Origin: Warburgia ugandensis
Lineage: Eukaryota; Streptophyta; Magnoliopsida; Canellales; Canellaceae
Direction of reading: 5' to 3'
NCBI GenBank assembly: GCA_035236585.1
Contig: CP141139.1
Span: forward strand, 16,322,990-16,386,989
Length of the DNA stretch: 64,000 nt
The notes under the pieces were generated by a model that saw only the letters and a list, made by a program, of their open reading frames with translations, was not told the origin of the DNA and did no database searches. Shown one piece after another: positions 11,700 through 24,119 of this stretch (its first letter is position 1; the number at the start of each line of letters is the position of its first letter). The translations under genes were made by a program, and so were the position numbers.

Positions 11700-13725
11700 T
11701 TGCTAGAGGTCCAAGATTGCAGGACTCTTAAATACTTTAAATTCCTACAATTACTAAAAGAATATTAAGACTCATAAAAACTTCATACTTTTATGGTTAC
11801 TAAAACTTACAAAAATAAAAAAATCCCTAATTAAATCAGACATCCTAGAGTTTAAACTTTTCCTAAATCCTAAAGTCTTAGGGCCATTTAGATCCAAGTG
11901 GTCCACCCTATCATAATGCTGCACCCCATTATTTTGGTAATAAAATTGCATAGGAAATAAAAGTTCATAGCAACAAGTGCATCTTAAATTGCTCAAAATC
12001 CCATTCAGTTAAGGTCTCTTGGAATTACATTGATTCCTAAAATTATAAGAATTTTGAACCAATTCATAGCATGAAGTTCGAGGACTTCTAAGTTTATTTA
12101 AAATCTTAGTGCCGTCAGACTTCTAAAATTACTAAAGCTCTACACCCATAAATCCTTAATCACTGGGTCCCAAGTGATACTCAAAATTTAGTGCATAGTG
12201 TCTTTTCCTTGTTGGGTTGACTCCTATATATAATCGAAATCCCAAATTGAACCAGAGTCTTACAAATTTAAGATTCCTAAAGTAATTTATAGCCTCACAA
12301 TCATTGGATCTCTTAACCAATCCAAAATCCCCAGACTTCTAAAGCAAGTGAGAATCCAAAATTTCTAAAACCACAAGACTCCTTAGTGGGCCCTAGTTAA
12401 CACATAATTTGGACGTCCAATTCCTTTTTCCTTTTTATTGACTTTTGAGGTATTTAGAGTCCCAAAAACAACTTAATTTTCCATAGCTTAAAGACTTATG
12501 AAATAATTTGAAGTCCCACCTCATAAAGATTCCTAAGATGATTTGAAGGCCTACCACTATTAGATTCCTAAAACAATCATATTCTGAATCAGTTTAGAGT
12601 TCTACTACACCTAAAATATCTTGGACTCCTAAACATACTAAGAATTGTACAACTATTAGACTCCTAAATTAACTTAGAGTCCCATGGTTTGAGACTTTTA
12701 GTTCCAATAGAAGACATATAGCTCAAGATTTCTAACTCCAATAAAAGTCCCATAGCTCGAGACTCCTTACACAAGCTACTCCTACAATCCATGAACATGT
12801 CTTTAACGAGATAGTACCGACTTTCATACAAGTGCTATGTCAACTTGTGTTGTAAGATGAACTTTATCTAAATCAAATGCCTGTGAACTAAGATACTTGA
12901 ATCTATAAGAATTCTTGGAATATGAAAAGGCCAATGACCTAAGTGCTCTAGAAAGACATAATTTAGTAGCATTAGACTTCTTGGTAGACTAAAAAGTCCT
13001 AAGACCTAATAATTCTAGAATAACGGAAATTTTAGAGATTTTAAAGTTTTAGGATGATGAGAAGTCCTAAGATCTAATAGTTCTTGAATGATTAAAATTC
13101 CAGAGATGATTGATGTTCTTGGATGATAAAAATACCAAGATGTAAGAGTCTTCGAACAATTGAAATTCTAAATACTTTGGAACCCTTGGATGATTAAAAA
13201 TTTCAAAACCTAAGAGTCCTCGAATGCTTTAAAGGCCTTAAAAGACCTAAATAGAAGTCTTGAGACTTAAGAGATTTAAATCAACTAAGACTCTGGCTAC
13301 CCCAAAGTCCTAATTGAAATTCTGATGATCGGCTAGCCTAAAAAATTAAGGACTCTAACTGAAATGGCCCTGTAAGTTGAAAAGTCTCTTAAATTAAGGA
13401 CTCTAGCCAAACGAGTCTTACAGCTTAAGGAATCCTGCAAATCAAGGACTTTAAACAAACAAGCCCCTTAGTTCCAAGTCTTACAAATTAAGGACTCTAG
13501 CCAAACTAACTCTTTAGCTTGAAGAGTCTCAAAAATCAAGGACTCTAACAAAAAAAGCATCACAACTTAAAGAGTCCCATAAATCATTTACATTGCACAA
13601 GCATGCCCCACAATTGAATGAGTCTAAAAAATGAAGGACTTTAGTCCAACTAAGCCCTCTATCTTAAAAAGTCTAAAAAATCAAAGATTTTGACCAAAAA
13701 ATCCTCTACAAAGCATGCTCATTGG
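11700..13725. repeat. Decayed minisatellite field (34/35, 68 and 47 bp periods)
   Basis: A 2 kb stretch built from degenerate copies of a word close to GACTCCTAAA joined to AGTCCCA or AGTCCTAA. Three zones have different periods. At 12493-12795 units start at 12493, 12528, 12563, 12624, 12659, 12693, 12727 and 12761, a 34-35 bp step with one gap. At 12936-13240 units start at 12936, 13003, 13071, 13139 and 13207, a 67-68 bp step. At 13345-13725 the word AAGGACTCTA recurs every 44-49 bp. The 68 bp period is twice 34, so the zones probably descend from one short unit by higher-order reorganisation and decay. The left part (11700-12490) shows the same words without clean spacing. No coding potential is seen. 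Confidence 0.75.
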
Positions 13726-15475
13726 AAAGCTTTTGATAGCTCCAAAGCCTTGAACGATGAAAATTCTAGTCATATATGATTTGTCATGTTCAAGGAAGAC
13801 ATGCTACACTCCAATATAGTTTAGCCTTATGCCCTCTTGATTTTGTTTTCCGCTAATATTGAATAGCTAAACAAATGTAAAATCTATGCCCAATGCTAAT
13901 GTGCCTCTCCTATATACACCAAAAAAAGGATATTGCTTTGCATTTGAAGCTATAATAGTGTTACCTATGCCTAAATGATCATAGATAGAAATTGTTTATG
14001 CTACCTAAATACTATAGAAAGAGGCTTCAATGTCACACAATCTTATCAAGTCTAGGCTAAACTTTGGATGACAAACAAACACTAGTTATCGACTAGCTCA
14101 CTTCTTAAAATTGAGTAAATAATCCAATCTCATTGTAAAATAGATCCAACAAACATTCTAAGGCCATCAAAGGCATTGATTATTGTGCTTGTCTATACAT
14201 AGCCGACCTCCAATCAAGGGCATTTTTCATGTGTACTAGTGTAAGTTCAGTCTCCAAATATTGTTTTATGTAATTGTTAGTCGTGAAGGTTGCCTATCTG
14301 TATCCAATTATTAAGGGAATGTAACTAACAACCACACAAAGCTACAAATGTAATTGTAGCACTTGATATAATTGGAGGAATGTATCTCACAATTACTTTA
14401 TATTTATAAAAACCCCTTCCAATAGGAGAAATCGGCCCTCTTATTTTTCTTTGTGTAATCATACATACAAATGCAAAAATGCAAAGCAAACTAATATTAA
14501 GAGGAATGTTAAGGCGATAGCATTATAGATGTAGTCTAGCAACCACATTTTTGGGAGCCCATCTTTGAATTACCTAACTTGTTCATCTCATTGCTCTAGA
14601 TTTAGATGTTTATACATAAAAAAAGCATACAGTTTGAATAATTCTAACATCTAAAAAGTGTCTAAAAAGCTATGTTTACAAATGGATAGTTTAGAACTTT
14701 GATAGGCCACACACAAGTTGGAGGAATAATATAACTTGCTTTGATCATGCAAATGTAGGATTCAAAAGATGTGGTTGCTAGAGTGTACCATTGTGATCAG
14801 TTTAGCACCCATCATTAAATAATGCATATAGAGGTACATAGCAAAAAGAAATAAAAGGTAGAGTCCTGGCAAGCATCCTTCCATGCCCCTTTTATGCACA
14901 CTAAACTTCTTTTGAGATAAAATATTGATCATGTTCACCATACAAAAATAGCTAACCCACAAGAAATTAATGCATTTGAATGATCTAACAACTTGTTTTG
15001 AGCCTTTGGAAAAACTTAATAAAAATGGGTGGTTGTAATTTTAAGTCCAAAAGAAACATAGGACGAAAACATCTAATGGGCACCAAATTTAATATCTTGC
15101 CTATCTAAGCCATTTGGACCATGACTATGGCAATGGCTTAGATCTAGAAAAAAGAGAGTTTAGTGTGCATGCTAAAGTAGGGGCCCGACTCCTTCCTTGT
15201 CTCTTGATCGTAGTCTTTTACTAGTGTCTTGTAGCATTGGATGATTCTAGAAATGATTTTGGAAGGATCTAACTAATTCATCTCATTTGGACTTCCCTAG
15301 ACTACCTTCACACCCAGAATCATTCCTATGGGCTGCTTGTAGCCTATATTCTTTTTGGACTTAATCACGGGCATTGATATTCTAAAATGAAAAAGTATGT
15401 AGTTGTTATCATCCCATTTCAATGATTTTGTAGACAACTTAAACATTTGGGAGCCGAATAAGATGAACGCCTTAT
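13726..15475. other. Non-coding stretch, possible small LTR remnant
   Basis: No gene is seen. The segment at about 14230-14490 has an LTR-like layout: a TATA-like TTTATAAAAACCCC near 14403, followed by a pyrimidine-rich stretch and TTTGTGTAATCATAC. I could not define its ends or a target-site duplication. Around 14555-14600 lies one copy of the dispersed repeat whose other members are near 16730 and 59900. Confidence 0.35.
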
Positions 15476-15482
15476 ATCTAAG

Positions 15483-15682
15483 TTAAGCGTTAAATTTTGG
15501 TCAAAGTACCCCTAATTTAGCATTCAATTAGATCATCTAACCTATCAAATTTGCAAATTGACAATTAGATGATTAATAGGATCTGAAATTAAAATCAAGC
15601 TAAAAATTGTAAATTTAATCGGTTAGGTGATGTAATTGGATGTTAAATTAGGGGTACTTTAACCAAAATTTAACAGTTAACA
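15483..15682. mobile_element. MITE with about 60 bp inverted repeats, hAT-like
   Basis: The left arm (15483-15541) and the reverse complement of the right arm (15620-15682) match over about 60 bases with few differences. Both carry TTAAATTTTGG, AAAGTACCCCTAATTTA and CACCTAACC or a near variant. The flanks carry a direct repeat, ATCTAAG, at 15476-15482 and 15683-15689. It extends to eight bases with one mismatch, the target-duplication length of hAT elements. The element is 200 bp and has no coding capacity, so it would depend on a transposase elsewhere. The arms and flanking repeat are read directly. The hAT assignment is inferred from the duplication length. Confidence 0.8.
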
Positions 15683-15689
15683 ATCTAAG

Positions 15690-18600
15690 AAAAATGAAAA
15701 GCTAGCATGTGTGGTAAGATGCTAGTTTAGCATTTAAAAATATCAAGATTCAGAACTCAACAAAATATGAGTGATTTGTTTTAGGTTAGCATGCTGTACT
15801 CTTTTGAGATTTGCTATCAAGACTAAGCTTCTCATGATTGAGTCTGCAATCCCTTATTCCAAACCATATCTTTGGATCTTTTGACCTGTTCATCTTCTTC
15901 ACCCTCCCTTGATAAGCTACCTATAAAAACTCATGTCCATTGATTGCTTCTAACAATGTTTTCTTTCTCTAGTTTTATAAGTAAAAAAGTTCAATGATCA
16001 TGATTAAAATACTTATTAATGAAAAAAACTATTAGCTAGAAGCACTAAAAAAACATAAGCTTTTGCCACTGGCCTAAATGGGAGAGGACAAAGAAGATGA
16101 ATGGGTCAGATTATCCATAGGTGAGGCCTAGATGGAGGGTTTGCTATATTATTGTGTGTGATCATTTTCTTTTGTTCTTTACTGCATCAATTTTACAACA
16201 GTTTGCCTCTAGAATGTGAAGGCTGACTAGAGCAAAACTTAAAATCTTCTAAAAAGAAATGGTATATAATGGATATAGTTGATTTCACATTTCTAAACAA
16301 AATCTTGTCTCGCTGTGGTCTGTCCAAGATTTTCATGGGCCTAAATATCATCTACGATTTCCCATCATCTCCCTTGGGGTGGTCACCAAGCTACTACTCA
16401 TGACTTTCCAGCCAGATCCATCAATCACTAACACTGTTACTCCAATTGGTAACATGTTCACATGTTACGTTGGACTTTATATCCATATCCATCAATTTGA
16501 CTTTGTTCACAGTGAATGACCCACGTACACGATCGATACAGAAGGGGAATAAAAAAGACATGTCTTGATCCAACAGGGTTCAAACTTCATTAGGAACACC
16601 TAATATCACTTACCATAGATATGAAGACTATGCTAATCAAGTCTCCTCCAATGACAAAAGTTTATGGTGAGGAACATTTTACGTGCAATTAAATTAAGGA
16701 ATCCTAAAACACCGTACCTTTTGTATGAAGGGGTCATCTTTGGATGATCTGACTTGTTTACTAGATTGCACAAGCTTTTGATATCTGATAAACAAATGAC
16801 ATGATGATTGGGTGACTCTAACATAGTAAAATCATGTTTTTGAGAGTTTGTGTAAAGTTTCTAACCACTCATTTCCTAGATAAAAAGTATATTTTTTCAG
16901 ATGCTAGAATAATCACACTCGATATGCTTTTTAAACTACTAAATATCCAACTCCAGATCGGAAAAGAATATCACATCATCCAAAGGTAGGGCTTATTTAT
17001 GCAGGTATTTCCACGGACAAAGACATATATTCTTAATCAAAGAACAGAATACTAGGATCTAAGTAATAGGTGACTGCTCAAGATGGGCAATGACACTTAC
17101 CCTGCTATGCTCAACTGTGTGCTACTCTGTCCCTTGAGTAATGCGCGATTGAATTCGTACTCACATCATGGTGCAAAGTGACCATATTTCATTAACTTAT
17201 GCTATTGATATGAACGTTGCATACGCATAGGATCGGGACGGATCAATGTTGGCAACCGAAGGACTTAGTACTACTTTTTAAGATAATTAAGCAAGCCTCA
17301 TGTCACTGACTTACATTGTTTGACATAGGTGGAATTGCTACCCCATGACACTCACCCCTTGAGTTCGTTTCGAACACTCGACAACACATGTAATTATATC
17401 TATATAATTTTGATCTCACAGATACCTGTTTCCACTTGGTCTCGTAACAGGTAATTCACGAAAAATTCGCTAGAGCTATTTTACTCTACTTGTGTGTCCA
17501 AGAGAGAGGTTATGGAATTAACATTTTGAAATGGGCATTGCTACGGAAAATTGGGTGTTTGATATGATGATTCTGCATTGATTAGGTAACAAAGTTTAAG
17601 TGCATGGGATTCCAAGTTCCATAACTTGAACACTGAGCTACGGTGATACACGTTCCACTGAAGATATCACCAAACGTGATTTTAGCCTAATTAAGGGGCC
17701 ATATGGGCACACGGGATTCCTAGTTGATTGTTTGGCTTTACTTAATGACTTCTGGCCAGCACAGTTATCCCATGCACCTAAGGCCACTAATTTTAAGAGA
17801 TAATCATTATTCGGCTAATTTTCCATGTACCTGGGTCCTTATTTAGGTGCTTCGAATTGGCAAAATGGGAGACTCTGGGGTCTTTCATGCCGGAAGTTCT
17901 TTTGGTTCTTGAATAGGTCTCCTAAAAAGGCAATCACAGGTAAAATAGACGTGATGGAGGTTGGAGTTCAAAGTGAATGTGTGTTGTTATGTCATCTCTG
18001 AAAATCCATTAATCATTCTGACAAGACATGATGTAGAGGATGCAATATTAGAATTTAAATAAAAAATATGAAAAAAGGAAGGCTTAGCAGACCGGCTTAT
18101 TCGTGGTCGTGGGTACTTAACCAGGCGAGCCTTAAAGAAAGAGAAAATGGATAGACTTGAATACTTAGTGGTCCATGCCTTCTAGAGATTTGGTTTTTGT
18201 ACCTTTGTTACCAGGTGCGAAGGAACTTATCAGAGTTGCATCCACCCACCCTGCAAAAACCAGGCCCTACTAATTCTTCATCTTAAGTCAATTGGTAAGT
18301 AACCAAAGTTTTAAGAAGGGAAAAGGGATTCAGTTACTCTAGAGGAAAAATTAACTATGCAACAACTTATTTATGGGAAAACAGTATATATCCTCGCACT
18401 TTGTATGCAAAAGGGAGAAGGCATATATCCATAATGGACAATTACTTTGTACACATCTATAGGCTGCCTGCATGATTTCAAGTGAGGCCAAGGCCCATGG
18501 GACTAGCGGCTTGTCTGAATACTTCCAGCATGGTTAATTGTCACTTTGCAGTGAAAAGATAAAATAAGCAAATACATAAGTGAACATGCTCAGATGTGCT

Positions 18601-19380
18601 GGAGATTGGAATTCACGTATTTTGAGACAAGTACATAGAGGTTGAAATGATTTCAGACTCAGCTTCCAAAGAATGCACAATGCTTGTAGTTACAACTTCA
18701 GTCACGGGGCAGCTACCGCACGCATGACAGGGTATTTGTAAATTCATAGTCGTTCCAGCAGACTAGGATATTGTTTAAGCGTGCTGATCACTTTCACTGA
18801 TTCTCAAGACTCTTAGTAGTTTTCAGAAGGCCTAGATCAGATCATAGCAGAGAGGAAGCACTTTGCAGGCATTTTTATGAGTTTGAAAGCATAACTTCTT
18901 CCTGAGAGGCAAAAACTCGCTCCTTAGTGGCTAGTCTTTACAGGAGCTTAGCATGGTATTGTTTGAGGATCTTCAAGGGAAAAACCATAGCAGTAGAAAG
19001 CTCAAGTGCTACCAAATTTGAAAAGAAGAGTAAGATCATCATAAAGAGAGAGAGAGAGAGGTTTAATACTAGAGGTGAAGAAAAGGCCCCTAAAAAGAGT
19101 ACCGCCTCTTTATATAGATTAAGACAGGGGTCGCATGTACATGGGGGGGCATCTTTTTGTCTAATACAGAAGGATAGGAGTCCCTACTACCAAATTAGGA
19201 TTTGTAGGATGCTCAAGGGCCTGCAAGGGTGATAACATGGCCAACATGAAATGCCTCGCTCTTGTCTCTACCCTTTAGTCACCCCAAGAGATGTTTCTTT
19301 CTTTTTGGTGGTGACATAACTAGGATGACATCGCCATGCAATTATCTCATTTAATGATGAATGTGACTCATTAATGGGTG
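15690..19380. other. Non-coding stretch
   Basis: No gene is recognised. A copy of a dispersed repeat lies at about 16720-16940 (CATCTTTGGATGATCTGACT at its left and GATGCTAGAATAATC near 16898). The segment at 18640-19240 is less AT-rich and holds an open frame of 101 codons (18927-19232). Its Ala, Lys and Arg-rich composition crosses a GA-rich tract and resembles no family I know. Confidence 0.4.
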
Positions 19381-19389
19381 CATCATGTA

Positions 19390-19950
19390 TGTCCTCATAA
19401 AAGTTACTTATGGGACACCTTTAGTGGGTTTAGAGGAAGCAAAGTGTGAGAGGCTGTCATGTACCCTTCTTCTAGGAGAAAAAACGCAGCTGCTTCTATC
19501 TTGATGATCAAGCTGTGAATTCTTGGGATGATTCGAGCATCTGCGAGCATTGGACCACTGTTGCTGTGCTCTAGTTGGACCACTGATTTCTCTGGCTTTG
19601 GTAAATGAGTTAGGGGCAGATTGCAATGTTCTATGATGCTTTCTAGGACAATTTATGTGGCAAAAAGGAGCGTGCACAAAGTTTACAAATTTGAAGCTTT
19701 AGGCCTCTCCAGGAGTATACGACGTCTTCTCTGATTTCAGCTGTCCTACTAATATGCCCAAGATCATGTAACTGGCGTTGCACAAATGATTCAAGGTCTG
19801 GCGAAAGATTACCTCCGGCTAGAGTACTGGAATTTCTGGCGAATGCATATCTTTCTTTGTTTTTCTGCCCTTTAGTGAATGGTGAACAGAAATGAACGCA
19901 AGACCATTCGGTTGCAAAAGGGAGAACTTGAAACCATAATAATACTGAAC
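19390..19950 (-). pseudogene. Coding-like relic on the minus strand, unrecognised
   Basis: Two long overlapping minus-strand open stretches have protein-like composition. The upstream one (about 19940 down to 19640) includes RYAFARNSSTLAGGNLSPDL and QRQLHDLGHISRTAEIREDV. The downstream one (about 19650 down to 19390) includes EHCNLPLTHLPKPEKS and ARIIPRIHSLIIKIEAAAFF and ends at a stop near 19389. They lie in different frames, so this is either two exons or a decayed gene. A second frame is also open across 19408-19677, which weakens the case. The long solo LTR begins only about 90 bp to the right, so any gene here would have been disrupted by that insertion. Product not identified. Confidence 0.28.
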
Positions 19951-20389
19951 GCCCATTTAAACCCCATCAGGACACGGGTATGTGCACTTGTAAAGCCCAA
20001 ATTCATGGTGCGGCTAATAATAAGTGTTGGTCTACATGTGTAATAACTTTAATTTTTATAATATATATTATTTGCATGGAATTGACAATAAAAAGCTAAA
20101 TGCCCTAATGCCTATAAAATGAATAGGCAAAACTCTAGAACTAGAGTTCAAGTCTCTAAAGATAACTTTTTTGGAGAAATTCTTTCCCCAAAGCCAAGAA
20201 GTGTCATGAAGAAACGTAGCTAATTAGAATCAGAGATGGGATAAAATAAAAAGGAGATATGAATAAATCTAGAGAATTAGGAAAAGATGAGGATACTTAA
20301 TAAATTAGAATATGACCTAGGATAGGTAAGAGATATGATAGGAAAGAAGAAAGTCAAATTAAATTGGAATAATAAGGAGGAAGGAATGC

Positions 20390-20493
20390 ATGAAAGAGAA
20401 AGAGAAAGAGAAAGAGAGAAAGGGAGAGAAAGAAAGAAAAAGAAAGAGAAAGAGAAAGAGAGAGGAAGAAGAAGAAGGAGGAGGAGGAGGAGG
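20390..20493. repeat. About 100 bp pure purine tract (GAAA/GAG/GGA)
   Basis: Roughly 100 consecutive purines on the plus strand, grading from AGAGAA units to GAA and then GGA triplets, inside the solo LTR. Long homopurine runs with local mirror symmetry can adopt triplex structure. Open frames here read as Lys-Arg-Glu or Ser-Leu-Phe repeats and are artefacts. Confidence 0.85.
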
Positions 20494-21657
20494 CTGCACC
20501 AAGGATCAGCCATACCACGCATTTCTGGAAAAGAAGACTATAGAAGAATCTTGTCTACGAGGTAGGGGTATAGGAATTTGTCTAATCTGGTTGGATTTTA
20601 AATAAAAATCTTATATTTTGTGATTGATCCCATGATTCTTTATTTTATGAAAATTTTTAAAGATCATTGTTATCAATATAAGCACATGATCCATGTGTAT
20701 GTATGGGTCCTCTATTGTTTAGTTCTTGGTTAATTGATTTGTGCACCGATCATGCAAGCAATAGTTGAGATACGCATATAAGATGTGATCAAGACGTTGG
20801 TTGAATTGGAACACTTTGACGTGTGATTAATCCATATCCTAATAATGCTTTTCTATGCAATCTTAATATACATATTATAAGTATGAGTTCTGCACATAGT
20901 TGTGTTGCTATCTTTGATTAGGATTTTAATATTAATCTTATAGTTGATAGGCATGAGCGCATGCATGGTTTTGAAATATTTTACTCTTATTTATCATCTA
21001 AAAATGAGCGTTAGACAATAATATATTGAAATCGGATTATGGGTTATAGGTCTTATTACGCATGGTGCATTACACATGGTGGAAGATTGTAGATTATGTT
21101 GATAACTTAAGAAGGTTATGATTGATTGATAATGATTTGGATGACTTTCAAACTTTCAATCATCATTCTTAAACAAATGTCAAAAGATATTCATAAATGG
21201 CTTTAAGCCATGCTAAGCCACATGAACATGATGTGGGACAATGGTAACTAATTGGTGGGAGCATGGTTTGGTTCATAAATAAACATGCCTTACAAGTATA
21301 ACAAACGATAGGAAATTGCATCAATTTAAAATGTCATGTTTCCATTATAATATTGGAATTTGAACAATAGTTCTTACATGCTGGATTTCTGTTTTGATTA
21401 TGCTTTATGTTGGTTCCCTAATGATGTTGTAGGATCACAGTTCCTACTATAAATTCAACTGCCGGATTTTTTTGTATTCCATTTTGGATCCAAGTAAAAT
21501 ATGGTTCACCAAATTACATAGTTCTAAGTCAAGCTCAACCATTGCATGGGTATTATGTAAGGCACCTATCGCTTGGGCAGCTCACAAAGCACCCAAACAC
21601 TTGCTCATGGAACACAATACCTAGTGCCTGGGCTACATATGCAACACTTGGTATAAA

Positions 21658-21658
21658 G

Positions 21659-21707
<49 letters not shown>
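21658..21707. repeat. (AAT)n microsatellite
   Basis: About 16 uninterrupted AAT triplets within the solo LTR. Confidence 0.95.
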
Positions 21708-23530
21708 ATCTACAACTTGGACATCACCTTTAACATCTAGCATATGGGCAGCTTGCATCACATGCATTAGTTGGTTGGATAAAGATATTTCATAATAATC
21801 AATCTTAAATTGTCGCATGATTTCCTTGGAAGAGCATGTGTAAGACAGAGGCACTCGTAAGATTTTACATGCTCAGGGTCATGGTATTTGCATGATAAAA
21901 CAATTGTATGGTTTGGATCATTTCATATTGTCGCATGCGTATGGTCAAGTGTTTTCCATGAGTTGGACATATCTTTTCATTGTACATATGATTTTGAAAG
22001 TTTGATCCATGGATAAATGTTTGTGTGCATGTCTAGTCTTTGATTTATAGTAAGTGTGATTTGTAATGGAGATAATTATTAGTTGATGAATATTAAAATA
22101 AAGCAATTGTTATCAGCATGATGTGTAGTATGCATAGTTGATAATTTATGCCAATTGAAATATGACTCGTGAATGGAAAAGTTTATGAATGCTTATTATG
22201 ATATATTGAACAATGTAAAATGATTTGATGAATGAAAATTGGGCGACTCTAGAGAGTTGTACCTAGCATAAAATTAGGCAACTCATGTGAGTTGAGCCTA
22301 CCTGGGGTAAAATGTAAGCCCCACCTGGTTGCTATGCTAGGAAGTCTAGTTGGCCACTGGCTTTTGAAATGAGATATCTGACCTAAGAGACCTATTTACG
22401 AGAGTATTGCATCATGGGGAGACTACTCTCTTGTGATCCAGTGCCCCCATGAGGAGTGGTGTAGCCCGTGTGGTATCCACAACTGAACGTAGTTGGATGT
22501 GAGTCCTCTATGTGCATAGTATACCATACAGTTATTGGACATGGATTAACATATTGGTCATCCTCGAGGATATTGACCATCGCCCAAATGGGTTTGTGGT
22601 AGGACGCTACCATTCAGTGATATAACAAATTGTGATAAGTTATTCTTTGATAAAAGTCCTAATGGGCTTGTATGTATGAGATTTGAAGGATATATTGAAA
22701 ATTATCAGAAACGATAAATTTCTACAAAAGTATAATTGTCTCATAATGTTTATATCATACTTATGATAGAGCATGTAATTATTTGCACTACTTAATTTAT
22801 GCCAATTCTTTTGCCGTAGTTTTCAAACAGCTGGTTTAGACATTTTCCTATTGAGTCGTTGTACTCACCCCTACAAAACATTTCAAGTGAAGCTCAAAAA
22901 GACTAAGTAGACTAGATTAAATAAGGAGAATAAGAAGAGAAGTGTGGATGAGTAGTTAGTTAGACATTTTATTTGTTATCTTCATTTTGAAATAATGAAC
23001 ACTTGAGAATGAATGTAATAAGACAAGTGACATTGATATATTTAATTTAAACCTAAATTTCTTATTGTTTGGGCTGTGACCAGGAGGATCCTATAATGAT
23101 ATGTTTTATTTCTGCTATTATATGTGAAGGTTTTAATGTGATACCGGGTTGAAGGTGAAATTGAGAAAAATAAATACATAATATATATTTAAAAAAAAAG
23201 AATCATGCAGGAAAGTTTTAATTTTCAAATTTTATTTCAAAAATTCTTTTTCCAAAACCAGGGTCGCCACAACATGCTTGGCTATTTAAACCGCCACATG
23301 TTGGACATCATAAATGGGCCATGCTGCAAAAATTTTCCCACTTTTCTAATGCAAAGCACTATGATTCCTTGAGTAAAGTGCACAGTTTCAGGAAGCTTGA
23401 AGTCAAATGAGATAAAGTTTAAAGCAAAGAAAGGGCTAAGATTATCCGGTTCATGAGACTTTGGAGTGTGGCCTACCTAAGAATGGGTCAAAACAAATGA
23501 GTTTTCATCGTGGACTGACCTATGTATAGA

Positions 23531-23697
23531 AAAGGGCAGCCCCGGTGCATGAGTATGCGGGGTCCGGGGAAAGGGCAGACCACAAGGGTCTATTGTATGC
23601 AACCTTACTTTGCCTTTGTGCAAGAGACTGTTTCCATGCCTTGAACATGTGACCTCAATGTCACATGAAGACAACTTTACCTTTGCATAAGGCTCCC
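23531..23697 (-). mobile_element. Au-type SINE, near full length
   Basis: Read on the minus strand it begins GGAGCC, has the tRNA-like head with a B box close to GGTCACATGTTCAAGGC, and continues through GCAAGGTTGCATACAATAGA and GGTCTGCCCTTTCC to GGGCTGCCCTTTT. These are the landmarks of the Au SINE family found across flowering plants, recognised from memory. At about 167 bp it is close to the full length of the family. It is a non-coding pol III-derived retroposon that depends on LINE machinery. It is much better preserved than the second copy at 31.8 kb. Confidence 0.85.
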
Positions 23698-23880
23698 CTT
23701 CTAAATCTCACTGCACACATTGTTATGATGCTAAAATTCGTCATTGCCATGTAACTATACAACAGTTCATTCTAAGTACATATAAAAATTAAAATTCTAA
23801 AAATATTAAATGTGGACAAGTGAGGGCTGTAGACTTTCTTAAACTGAATGGGAAGGTTGAATAAGAAAGAAATATGTTGT

Positions 23881-24115
23881 GGCTGAGATGAACTGAGCTG
23901 ATTTGAGATGACTGAAGCTGGATTGAGATGACTAAAATTTAGCATTAAGCTGAAGAGAGATAATTGAAACTTCAACTTAACAGAGTTAAAATGAGATTAT
24001 TTTCATTTCAACTCATCTCAACCCTCACTAGCATTGAGACAAGGAGATATCACTTCATTTCATCTCAAACCTATCACATCTCTTCACAAGTCAGCTCACT
24101 CCAGCTCAAGTATTG
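23881..24115. mobile_element. Possible foldback element rich in GAGATGA / TCATCTC
   Basis: The left side (23881-23934) is built from GAGATGA and GAGCTGA words. The right side (24001-24115) carries the complementary TCATCTC, CAGCTCA words in reverse order. Arms of this composition occur in common plant MITEs. Arm identity is modest and I found no clear target-site duplication. Confidence 0.4.
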
Positions 24116-24119
24116 CTAA

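Larger units (their letters stand above)
20039..23271 (+). mobile_element. Solo LTR, Ty3-gypsy, Tekay/Del-like (3.2 kb)
   Basis: The segment starts TGTAATAACT, ends GGGTCGCCACA and is flanked by a perfect 5 bp target-site duplication, ACATG (20034-20038 and 23272-23276). No internal region is present, so it is a solo LTR left by LTR-LTR recombination. Length over 3 kb and the CGCCACA-type end resemble the other long LTRs in this window and are typical of Tekay/Del chromoviruses. It carries a purine tract and an (AAT)n tract listed separately. No partner LTR is available, so its age cannot be estimated. Confidence 0.85.

Noticed and set aside
11310-13725. CRISPR array or other prokaryotic spaced repeat
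   Set aside because: Repeats are degenerate and of changing period without unique spacers, and the DNA is clearly plant nuclear.
20277-20605. Lys-Arg-Glu-rich and Leu-Ser-Phe-rich open frames
   Set aside because: Translations of the purine tract, not genes.
19989-23271. Alternative LTR start at TGTAAAGCCC (19989)
   Set aside because: The flanking bases there do not match those after the right end, whereas the start at 20039 gives a perfect ACATG duplication.
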